64,000 nt of DNA, taken from positions 14,340,098 to 14,404,097 of the forward strand of contig CM065297.1 in assembly GCA_032871835.1 (NCBI GenBank), written 5' to 3'. This document shows, one piece after another, positions 1 to 9,300 of the stretch; the stretch's first letter is position 1, and each line of letters starts with the position of its first letter. Below the pieces are notes generated by a model. It saw only the letters and a list, made by a program, of their open reading frames with translations, had not been told where the DNA came from and ran no database searches. The DNA is from Dipteronia dyeriana (Eukaryota; Streptophyta; Magnoliopsida; Sapindales; Sapindaceae). The translations under genes were made by a program, and so were the position numbers.

Positions 1-113
1 ATTTATTTATTATTGTAATATTTTATATGTATAATTTTTGAAAAAGAATTATGATCTCAAGTTCATTGGTCCCAGATCGTTTACGATTTGTATAAAAAAA
101 AATTAAAACCTAC

Positions 114-242
114 TTCCGTTGCGTGACAGATGAATAGGGTTCCAACACCACTATCTTCTTCTCGAGCCTCTTTCCTACTAGCGAGACTCGGGGTGTCACC
201 TTCCACCAATTTTTCAATATTATGATGGTCAGAGTTTTCCAT
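114..242 (-). pseudogene. First exon of a Tat-type antisense ORF
   Basis: The minus strand from the ATG at 242-240 is open for 43 codons (starts MENSDHHNIEKL, acidic/polar) and stops exactly at a good splice donor (GTAGGT, 113-108), so exon 1 would end in phase 0. A TATA-like box lies about 140 bases upstream. The adjacent LTR at 645 has the opposite orientation. Tat gypsy elements such as Retand and Grande are known to carry antisense ORFs between pol and the 3' LTR, which fits this position. The later exons are outside the window to the left. Function is unknown. The exon model is inferred; a longer overlapping frame in another phase (110-460) lacks this splice logic. Confidence 0.4.
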
Positions 243-382
243 AGTAATAATGGTTTTGAGGCTTGAGCGACGGGAGGAGAAAGTTTGAGGGAGGCAGAAA
301 AGATAGAGAGGTTAGGTTTTGGGGATTTTTTGAAAGTTTGAAACATAAGGTTTGGAAGCGTGAGGGAAAGAAGAGGAGGTGG

Positions 383-392
383 TTTTAAATAG
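383..392 (-). promoter_or_regulatory. TATA-like box of the antisense ORF
   Basis: Minus-strand TATTTAAAA sits about 140 bp upstream of the ATG at 242 and is followed by a CT-rich leader (roughly 250-370) typical of plant 5' UTRs. It is the only TATA-like match close upstream of this exon. Confidence 0.3.
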
Positions 393-644
393 ACGTAATG
401 AAACGGTAACCAGTGACGGAAGCGTGATTGAAAATGTGAGATTTTTTCCTCGATACTCAAAAACTGCTAAAAACCACTTCTTTTTCAAACGGGAAACCTT
501 CCCCTCGCTTGACACGTAGCCATCGTATTTAAATTTCTTCCTAGATTCTGATAGCCGGTTGAAAACAAAAAGTTTCCTAAATGAAATATGAGATCTGACT
601 CCAACCCTAAATCAATCACTGGTGATCAAGTTAGAAGGGACTTC
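393..644. other. Tat internal 3' end between antisense promoter and LTR
   Basis: No gene is seen. The last bases before the LTR (about 630-641, AGTTAGAAGGGA) are purine-rich and could be the polypurine tract that primes plus-strand synthesis, which supports reading the following LTR as a 3' LTR. Confidence 0.3.
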
Positions 645-1800
645 TGTCAATAGCCAAATTTGGCAAGGGCCCAAAGGGAACTTTTTCACCCAATTAGCAC
701 CAAATAGAAAGCATCTCCACACACCAGATAGGAACCAAACATAATGGTTTACCTCGAAGTGCTAGGCGTAGCACAACTGAGGTACCTCGACATCATCGAA
801 GTAGCAAGATGAGGCTTCTACAATCTCACAGACTGACTGTACCTAAGTACCTTGGCGTTGCCCTGTTAACCCATCAAGGTACTTATCCTACTTTTCCATT
901 AGGAGGAAAATGCCCGTTAAAGCTCCTAGAAGATCGCAAAGCTCCAAAAAAAATCAACCAGACACTTCGCTAGCAAAATGGTACCTCGAGGTACCTCACC
1001 AGAGAAACAAATAGAGCGCCACATCACTAGAATGATGCCCAGGATACCCCGCTAGCAGGCTGGTACCTCGGGATACCTCGCCATTACCATCAGTCAAGCA
1101 TCACCTCACGACGATGGTGCCTCAAAATACTATGCTAGCATACTTGTACTCTAAGATACTCTACCACATCGTTGAGTTAATACTTTGAAGTACCGTGCCG
1201 ATAATAGAGGAAGTCAAATTATTCTCCAAGGAGTAAGCAAACTCCATGTATGTATAGTTGTAGTGACAGTCCAAAAAGGAAACAAACACGTTTCCTGTCA
1301 ATGTATCCACCGCCATCCGATTCTCTAGGGCTAATCATGTTAAACAGAAAATCCTACCATATGGGGGAAGAAAATCAATCCAGTGATCTTTGACTTATGC
1401 GCCAAGGAAAAACCCTAGCAACTTCTAGTATAAATATAGAGATAGAAGGGAAATAAAAAAAAAAGGAGGAGAGAGTTATCTCTGGATTCTATAATCCAGG
1501 ACTAGCCTAGCCATCGTCGTTGAGAGTTATGTCCACTTATCGATAGATAAGAGTTCTCCAAATTAGTTAAGCCAGATAGACAGATTGAGAGTTTCACACC
1601 ATTATATTGTTATCATTTTGTTATACTCATTGCTTCATTTGATCAAGAATATCATCTAATACACCATCATTTCTTTTATTAGTCTCACCCATTTTTACAT
1701 GTGAAACCGGTACCGAAGGTACCTACCCCGACCGCGATCCTCCTTGTTCGCGGCCCTAAGGGTGTTAATTGAGATTCCTCACCTGGAGTGGATTTTCCGT
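645..1800 (+). repeat. Tat-type gypsy LTR (copy 1)
   Basis: This begins TGTCAATAG and matches, at lower identity, the LTRs at 14819 (+) and 40150 (-). Shared blocks include the AAATTTGGCAAGGG start, many GGTACCTC motifs, and a GGAAACAAACAC-like block followed by a TATA box. Near 1690-1790 it shares the GGTACCTTCGGTACC-like block seen in reverse at 29390-29460. The true 3' end, about the last 80 bases, is missing; instead the sequence joins an inverted LTR-end/PBS piece. The 3' boundary is approximate. Confidence 0.65.
1429..1438 (+). promoter_or_regulatory. LTR TATA box
   Basis: TATAAATATA inside the Tat LTR is followed by a purine-rich stretch. The equivalent place in the LTR at 14819 has TATAAATATA near 15544, so the box is conserved between copies and is the likely U3 promoter. 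Confidence 0.5.
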
Positions 1801-1837
1801 TAACACCAAGGAAATAGGGAAAGACTATGGTATAAAG

Positions 1838-1917
1838 GCTGCAGGACCCAAATCTTAACCAAGTAGCTAGAATGGGCGCCAATCACTCAACATATGTTGA
1901 TCTCTTACACTTAGTAG
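1838..1917 (-). repeat. Inverted LTR end, primer-binding site and leader piece
   Basis: On the minus strand this reads LTR end (GTTGAGTGA), then TTGGCGCCCA (1882-1873), then leader. TTGGCGCCCA resembles the primer-binding sites of Tat elements. The same block is at 29287-29370, where it is continuous with a minus-strand LTR. Here it directly follows a plus-strand LTR that lacks its own end, so the junction near 1800-1838 is a head-to-head rearrangement. Confidence 0.5.
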
Positions 1918-2639
1918 AATTTTTAGTTTTCTTGTATTACTAGATTTTTGGTCAAGTCAGGTACGCATAGGGGACTAGCTTTCAGAGATAAGGCAAAGTG
2001 CATTCGACCATGATAGAGTTGATACAGATAGGAAGAAGGAATAAGTCTTCATTCAAAGAATTTAGGAATCCCATCCCCTCGCTGAGCTACATTAGAGCGA
2101 GTAGGGAGCCCATCCTAGGTTTCAGGCTACATCCTAAAACATTATGGCTAACAAGAATGGATAAGCAACTGGTCATGATCTAGTAGGGTGCCTACCCCCT
2201 TTTTTGGGAAACAAAAATAAGCACCCAGTAATAAGGTCATGCTTCAGCATCCCCTTTGTGTCCCCCTTTAGCGGCTCTATCTTTTGGAGCTGCCTGCTGG
2301 CCTGCTCTTTAATTAGCACTTCGGCATCCTTGGATAGGATCTCATGGGGGGAGGGGGGGGACTGGCTTAGTCTTGGGAGCCATGGTGACCCTCACCCTAA
2401 CCTTGTCCTCTGTTGGCTTTGCCTCAACTACTCTTCCCGCTCGAGCTGAAATAGTTTGGCTTTCCACCAAATCCTTAGAGGCAAGCTAGTCTTCCACCAC
2501 TCATTGAGCAACATGCATGTCTTCTTCTACCTCATTAAAAGTAGGCAAGACCTCTGTAATCCCAGATCGTCGATCCTAATCTTGTATGCCTTAATCAATA
2601 CTAACAGTTTTTGAGGGACCTGTCCCTCACCAGTTTAGG
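1918..2639. repeat. Tat non-coding sequence, left part of composite unit A
   Basis: This is colinear with 40151-40750 (for example AAGAATGGATAAGCAACTGG in both). Short frames at 1998-2183 and 2204-2449 have no conserved codon pattern in the other copy, so I do not call them genes. Minus-strand remnants of an acidic C-terminal tail of the antisense ORF are visible near 2400-2600. Confidence 0.5.
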
Positions 2640-3290
2640 TAGACAGTTTCCTTACCCTCTCCAGGATTTCTTCTAGGTTCCAATCTGCGATGATGCATAG
2701 GTCGAAGAAAGGAGGAAATTCCTATGCCACTTGGAATGCAGCATAAAAGTAACCAACACCAAAATAGGAGTCAACTTCTGCCTCCAAACTGGTCAAGTTC
2801 GATTCTTCTCCACATGCTTCTTGGCTTTCTTCCTTCAAGAGTTTCTCTCCATAACCCACCGCTCCAACCTGAGGGTTTCCTGATCAAAAGCACGCTTTAG
2901 CCTCTCCAAGTCAAAATGAGTATCCTCCGATGCCTTCTCATTCGCGTTCAGATTAAGTTTCAATGTCTGAACCGTGTCCTGAGTTAGAGCAGGCTCTCCT
3001 CTGCCTGTCGTAACATCTGATTCAACCTTTTTAGCACACCTCTTCTTTGCAGACATCTGATGGCTTACCGCTACGTTATATTTGAAAGTCTATAAATCAC
3101 AACAACCAAGTTAGCCATCACCTAAGTACTAGTTATGTGAATATCATAATGATAATGAAATGGGATATGATTCCCTGCTTACCTCACTAATAAGGGCAGA
3201 ACCCTTGGTGAGCCGAACCTCAGAAGGCATCGAGGTCATTGGAGCTATTATTGATCTTAGTTATAGCATTTATCAAGGGGGAGCATTGTA
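2640..3290 (-). pseudogene. Tat-type antisense ORF, 3' exons (unit A)
   Basis: Two exons can be read on the minus strand: one ending at 3183 at a GAG|GTAAGC donor, and one starting at 3056 after a CATCAG acceptor (begins MSAKKRCAKKVES). The second exon has a charged, coiled-coil-like stretch (FDLERLKRAFDQETLRLERW) and ends in a stop at 2835. The paralogue at 40750-41480 continues into an additional segment (LIDEGYFYTAFQMAHALPLLFDLSINADW) that here is frameshifted or stopped. Coiled coil plus a C-terminal globular tail is the layout of antisense-ORF proteins of plant Tat elements. Molecular function is unknown. N-terminal exons are absent because the SIRE-like unit begins near 3290. Confidence 0.45.
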
Positions 3291-3510
3291 TGCTAGAAAT
3301 TATTCTCTTTTATGATATGTTCACATAATTCATTTTGTTATATGTTGGCATATTCTTGACTTAATGATACTTGTAAGATACTACTCATTATCTTTATCTT
3401 GCATGATGATTCAATTTAGTCATATGTCTTTTTAAATATTATTTTGTGACTAACTTGCTTAAATTATTTCCACTCATTTTGGTTGTATGTGTTTAGAATC
3501 TTATTACACA
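3291..3510. other. Junction region with purine tract
   Basis: At 3275-3290 AAGGGGGAGCATTG looks like a copia polypurine tract followed by TGTATGCTAG, as at an internal/LTR border. The same junction is present at 41478-41500. No gene is seen; the 3' part ends in a pyrimidine-poor GTGTTTAG that could be a splice acceptor for the ORF that follows. Confidence 0.3.
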
Positions 3511-6445
3511 AGAACAAGGGGAGAACAAAAAATACCAGAAGTGAAAATTTATCAAAACTCATTGTGAAGTCTAAGTCTTCATCAAAAGGATCCAAAGTTT
3601 CAAAGACAAAAGATTTAGGGATCATTGGAACAAAAAAGATGTATTAAGAGAGGGGAATCAAATTGAGTAAATGTAAGGATTCTTACATTTATAAATGCTT
3701 AAAAGATAGAAATTGGGTATCTTGGGTAAGCAAGCTAGGAATGGTAAATGATAATCTTGTGAGAGAATTTTGTCATGAGTATAATGAAAGTGCTACCATT
3801 TTAGATGATTTGGTGGAAATTAGATGTGTTACTATTAGAGTCAACCCAGAAAACATCAACTAGTTTCTTGGGTTATCTAATGAAATTGAGTCTTATTTTC
3901 TGATGTGGACATTGTTGAGAACCTTAATATCACGAGTAAGACTTTTTGTGATAATGCTTCTTTTGAGTGGAAGAATAGAGCTTAAATTGGTCAACATGAG
4001 TTAACTAAGGCAAATGCTTTTTGGAAACTTTTTATATGCACTAATCTCATTGGATCTTCGAATTCAACAAAATTGAATACAGACAAGATCAAATTAGTGT
4101 ATGCCTTAGTAACTAATCAACCGATAAACCTTGGAGATTGTAGGGAAAATACGCGCAGCAGAAGCGTGAAAAAATTAAAATTAGGGTTTAGGTATAAATA
4201 ATTTTTTTCCCTTTTTAATAAAAAGAACCTTAACCCTAGATTAATTGATGTATATAAAAAGTGTCGTACCTTTTTCTCGTGACGATTGAACAAGCGCCGA
4301 ATTGAATCCGTAAGATCTTTCAATCCAATCACGAACGTGAATAAACTAGAAGTGTGTGCTCCCTTTCTTTAAATTGTATACCTGAGGATGGAGACAAACA
4401 AAATCTTTTTCTTTGTTAGTTACAATTATCCTCCAAGAGAAAATCCAAGAATGTCCAATCACTTGTGAATTATCAATCTACTCGATTGAAACTCGCGTGA
4501 ACCTGATTTGATTTTGTACACAAAACCCTTTTGATGTAAAGGATACTAGTGTACTATCAAAAACAAAAACGTTATCTTTTTCTCTTTTCTCCTTAGCCGA
4601 ATTCTACACCCTATATCTATGAGTTGATCGAATTTTTTCTAGAGCAAAAACTAAATTTTTCTCCCTTAAAATTCTCTCTTGCTAGGCCGAATTTTCTCTT
4701 GAAAATTACCTAGCTTGGCCGAAATTCACTCATAGAAATCCTTAGGGTTGGCCGAAATTCACTAGGTTGTATATATAGGATCACAAATCCTTTCCTAAGA
4801 AGGATTTACTATGTTGTTAAGAATCATTTTCTTAGGTGGATTTACTTGGTGGTTTAGAATCATTTTCAAAGAAGAATTCTACTCTACACCAAGACTCCTA
4901 ATCCAACTCAATAGTGTATTTGTAACCATATCAAAGATTTCCTAATTTGACTAGATAAATAATTCTTTTTATTTATCTACTTATCAAATATAATCTTTAA
5001 TATTAATTATACTACCAACAATAGTATAATATTAGGAGAACTTCTCCTACTAGAAAAAGATTTTGACTTTTAATTAAATAATTAATTAATTACCAAATTA
5101 ATTAATTTCCATTTAATTAAATAATAAAATAAAAAACAATATATTAAGCTATTTTATATAGCCTTGCCGCCTAACACATTTACATGGGCCAATATATTAT
5201 TTTTCTTATTTTATTAAATCCATTAGACCTTAATAAAAAGTCCACATGTGAACTAGACACATTCTTACAAGAAGAAACAAGTCCACATGCCTTAATACGG
5301 GTGAAAACTTAACGTTAAGATTTAATATCCAATACCTCAAAACATCCGTATGATGATATTCAACTCTCATTTAATAAATGGAGTCACGATGTCCATATCT
5401 ATAAATGAAGTCTTCTATCGATTAACAAATTAAAACCACCAAACTATCGAGGATGGACTATGCTATATAATCGTACTCATTGATCGCTCAAATAATAACA
5501 CTTGCAACCATAAGTCCATAATTTATCTCAGGATTGAGATAGACTCTCCGACTGTCTTCATCTGAAAACTTTTATCCATTGACGATTCTAGATAAAGTAA
5601 TTCACTATGATCATATTCAATGCACCCAGTGCACTAGATTCTTTTGCCCAAAGACACCACACTTTGATGATTTTAGACTCATCATAACACATTTGATCCC
5701 ACTCAAATGCTGGCAAAAGAATCTACAACTTTGACAAAACAAAGGCGCCCAACCTTTATCTTAGGTTGTGAATAATATTTAAGACTAACTAAAGAATTGT
5801 GTCTACCTCATACATATCTAGATGTATGAACATATATTCTTTTCTCATAGTCTTTTGACCTTATGATTATTTACTTTCGATAATTATAATAATTAAACTA
5901 TAAATGCTATAAGATTTGTTTAAACTAGAAATCACTTTATTAATATTAAAATATTATCAAATACATTATTATACTTTTACTATCGAACATAATCCCAATA
6001 GAGAAATGCTCATGTATTACATAGATAGTGCGATTTTTGCTAGTAGAATGGATAAAAAAAACTAGTATTATTGGGGTTTATTACTCAATTGTGCTTAGCT
6101 CATGGAATAGAGAGTAGAGAGGATGATATGATACTTCAACCCTTGGAGAAATATAGTGATAAGCTTGTGACATTTATGTCATACAAAAATAAGGGGATGG
6201 CTTGTGATACTTTTGGACTATTTAGTAGTACTCAAGTTAATAGTCATGTGATTAGCAAAAGTGTTCTTCTGGAATGGGCTACACAATCGAAGGAGAAGGT
6301 TGACGAACTTAGTGCTAAAGTTGTTCAACAAGATGCTAGGATCAAGGGGTTGGAGGATTGCATTGCTACAAGCTCAAGACCACCTCTAAAGCATTATGTG
6401 AGGACAACCAAGTACACAACTTTCTTTGGTGAAGCAAGTGGCTAG
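3511..6445 (+). pseudogene. Putative plant transposon protein ORF, copy A, split by LTR
   Basis: Two coding pieces (3511-4133 and 6001-6445) are separated by a solo copia LTR. The encoded protein (SKCKDSYIYKCLKDRNW ... VNPENIN ... ITQLCLAHGIE ... coiled tail) resembles the plant family called 'putative plant transposon protein' (PF20167-like) by its pattern of a ~180-residue helical domain ending in PxxITxLC. That family name is historical; no transposase catalytic motif is visible. Decay: the start codons seen in copy B (41715, 41721) are AAG here, there is an in-frame TAA near 3647, another stop near 3861, and a stop near 6062. The C-terminal piece (6071-6445) is the longest intact part and is rich in Lys/Glu, compatible with a coiled coil. 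Confidence 0.55.
4139..6000 (-). repeat. Solo copia LTR (long-LTR family)
   Basis: Starts TGTAGGGAAAAT and ends ATAATCCCAATA, the reverse complement of the LTRs at 29645 and 36804. Flanks are GAGAT (4134-4138) and GAGAA (6001-6005), a 5-bp target duplication with one change; the uninterrupted paralogue at 42340 has GGAGAAATTCTCATG, confirming the insertion point. No internal copia sequence remains, so this is a solo LTR from LTR-LTR recombination. It is 1862 bp, shorter than the 2.4-kb full copies. Confidence 0.88.
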
Positions 6446-6917
6446 TATTATCGCTTTGAGGTACATTTCTTATCCTTTTGGCGTCATTTCATGTCAAAAA
6501 TGGGGGGAAATAAAAGTTCTAGCTTACTTGATTTCTTTTATGTTTTATGTTGTTTTTGTGAACACTTGAACTTATGGCATGTAATATTTAGGTTTACGAT
6601 TTGGTTAAGAAGTTTTTTTATGATTTGGCATGTATTCAGGGGGAAATACATGTATTTGTGAACTTAATTGTTGATTCTTATCCAAAGTATATGTTGCCAA
6701 CAGTGTTTTTTTTTCTCTTGTATGTGCACTTTGCTTTAAGATGATTTTAGGCTGCTTCAATAGAAGATCAAGATGAAGTTCAAGACTTGTGGAAGATAAG
6801 TCTTAAGAAACTATCTCATTGTAAGGTGAAGGTATGATTTTGTGACCAATATTCATTTTTATATTTTTTTAGTATACGAATAGGTGTTTTGACATGGAAT
6901 TTTCCAAATAGGGAGAT
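6446..6917. other. 3' untranslated part of the SIRE-like unit A
   Basis: Colinear with 42725-43164, with no coding signal. It ends in CCAAATAGGGAGAT (6904-6917), a polypurine tract of the copia SIRE type placed directly before TGTTAG. Confidence 0.5.
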
Positions 6918-8598
6918 TGTTAGATTTTAGCTTGTGTTGACATTAATTCTATAACAAAATAATGATTTACTTGTATTACTTTAGTTGTTTAGTTGATGAT
7001 GATTCAAGCTTCAAAGAATAACTGATAATTATTCAAGCAAGTTCAAGTCTTCAAAGGGAAAAGTGCTTCATGATTCTACAAAGGTATATTAAGATCTCTT
7101 TTTTCTTTCAAGACTTAGGCGCACACATACAATTCATACATATGTGTCCCTACATCATTGTGCACCATTTATGACACATTCACACACTTGATGTTGAATG
7201 CTCATGCATTGGTATAGAATTGTCAAGTTTTGGAAAATGCATGTATGTTGACTATGTCTATGAAGTTTGCATTCTTGTGTGAAATGTGTTCCTTGAACTT
7301 GATTTTAGTCTTAAATTGTTCATTATTGAGTTCTGGATATTTCGGTTACTCATACACTTGATTTCGAGTTCTAAGTCAAGAGTTATTAAACTTTCTTGTC
7401 ATGTTACTTGCATTGTCTTCGTCTTCATGTATCTAGTCGAATTCTTATAATATAGGTTGAATTTCATAGTCATCCATGTTCTTAAGAGAGTCTTGGTTTA
7501 TAATCCACAAACAGATTCGAATTCTGTTTTTAGAGGCAGTGAACGATCGAAGAACGCGAAGGGAGCGAACGAGGAAAAGAAGAGCAACCAAACCCTTGTT
7601 TCCCGAGATGGCGCATGGCCATCTTGGGCAAGAATGTTTGCTTCCTTGAGATGCCCATGCACTATCTCAAGAAACAACATGGCTTGGTGCTTTTTTTCTT
7701 TCTTGGTCATTTCACACTCTTTCCTTCCCTCTCATTTAAATTTCCCATAACTCTCACAATTCATTTGAAGAAGAGATTTGAAAAATTGAGTGCAGAATTT
7801 TCTCTCTAAATTTTACCACATTCCAATTATTTTATCTTCTTCATTTGAACTCCAATTTGAGTGATTTAAAGTTTAGAGTGTTTATCTATCTTTTTTCTAT
7901 CTTTTCTAAGAAGGTTTAAGTAGTTTTTGGTTTTTGGAGCCTATTCTCACAAAAATGGAACTGCATCAACTTTGATATGGTATTGATTTTCTTCTAAAGT
8001 TTTTTTTCAAAACTTGATCAATTGCTTTGGTTTTCTTCTTCAATGAATGTTTGTATATTGTGATGAGTTTAATTTGAGTTTTGAACTTATTTAAAGCTAG
8101 ATTGATTTTAGATTGAAATCTCACATGTTGAGTTAGGATTTGCTTTTAACTATCTTTTCACATGATTGGGATTGTATTGTGCTAGCTTTGAATATAGGAC
8201 TATTTGATGATCTTTGATTCATTGATTTTGTGAAAAATAGTTCATAACATGTATAAGATTCAGCTTGGCTGAGTCTTCTCTTAAAATACATGTTGTTGTG
8301 TTCTTTGAGCTATTCTTGTGTTTAATTGAATCTATGAATATAATACGCTTTAGAACTTGTGCTAGAAATCTAAATGACTTTGTCATATGATTTTAGCTTA
8401 TTTTTGTATTTGTGATTAAAACTTGTAACATGTACTTAATGTTCAAATCTTGTGATTCAAGTTTTATATTCATAAATGCATCTAGGTTGATTAAATGATA
8501 TTGAATATTTCTCATGAGATCTAGATATGCCATTCATGCATTTTAACTAGACTATATTTGATAAATGGATTTTCATGCATATGTCTCGGTGCGATACT
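6918..8598 (+). repeat. SIRE-like LTR, truncated (unit A)
   Basis: Begins TGTTAGATTTTAGCTTGTG right after a purine tract and is colinear with 43165-44720. The copy B LTR ends in CCTATTCGTCCCTCCCCCTTTCTAGG, a common end of SIRE-type LTRs; here that end is missing because a copia LTR fragment replaces it at 8599. Within it, 7540-7690 holds a conserved GC-richer block around CGAGATGGC/CATGGCCATC motifs. Short frames here (7457-7809) are not conserved as proteins. Confidence 0.55.
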
Positions 8599-9166
8599 TG
8601 GTCGGCAAGAATCTTATCTGTAGGTGGATTTACTTAGTGACAAAGAATCCTTTTTTAAAAAAGATTTCTTTTCCATACCAAGACTCCAAATCCAACTCAA
8701 ATAGTATATTTATTCAATAACCAATTATTGAATGTAATTAATTTGTGACTAAATCAAAAACTTCCTAATGCAAATATCCAATATTACCTAATTTGACTAG
8801 ATAAATAAATTTCTATTATTTATCTACTTATCAAATATAATATTTGATACTTATCATATTATCAACAGTAATATGACTCTAGGAAACCATCTTTTACTAG
8901 GAAATATATTTTGACTTTTAATTAAATAATTAATTAATTTCCAATTAGTTAAATAATAAAATTTTAAAAAACATTATATAAGACTAATAAATAGTCCCTT
9001 GCCGCTCAAGCCAATATATATGGGTAAATATTATTTTTTCTATTTTATTAAATCCGTTGGACCTTAATAAAAAGCCCACGTATGAACTAGACATATTCTT
9101 AATAAAAGAAAGAAGTCCACATGCCTTAATACAATTCTAGATGGATCCATAAATTGGTCTAAAACA
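8599..9166 (-). repeat. Truncated copia LTR fragment
   Basis: Matches the middle of the long-LTR copia family in reverse (for example GGTGGATTTACTTAGTGAC, AATTAATTAATTTCC and CCTTAATACAATTCTAGATGG). Neither LTR terminus is present and there is no target duplication, so it is a broken piece. Its right end abuts intron 3 of the terpene synthase pseudogene. Confidence 0.75.
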
Positions 9167-9300
9167 TGAATTAAAGTTAAAAACATAAAGATAATTTTAT
9201 AGTTTGGAGAATCAATATGATGATGATTTTGAAACACGCACAAAACGTTTTTTATTATTATTATTATAAAAAACAATAAAAAGTATTCATATATATTTAC

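Noticed and set aside
110..515. Two overlapping minus-strand frames (116 and 67 codons)
   Set aside because: They cross the TATA box and leader of the antisense exon model and have a low-complexity composition; only the 114-242 exon has start, phase and donor support.
2204..2449. 81-codon plus-strand frame
   Set aside because: It lies opposite the antisense ORF tail, starts at TTG, and the paralogue at 40430-40680 does not keep the frame.
3511..6445. Reading the 'plant transposon protein' ORF as a true DNA transposase
   Set aside because: No DDE/DDD pattern, no terminal inverted repeats around the unit; the name is only that of the family.
7457..7809. Three overlapping frames in the SIRE-like LTR
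   Set aside because: The paralogous LTR at 43721-44017 conserves the DNA but not a common reading frame.
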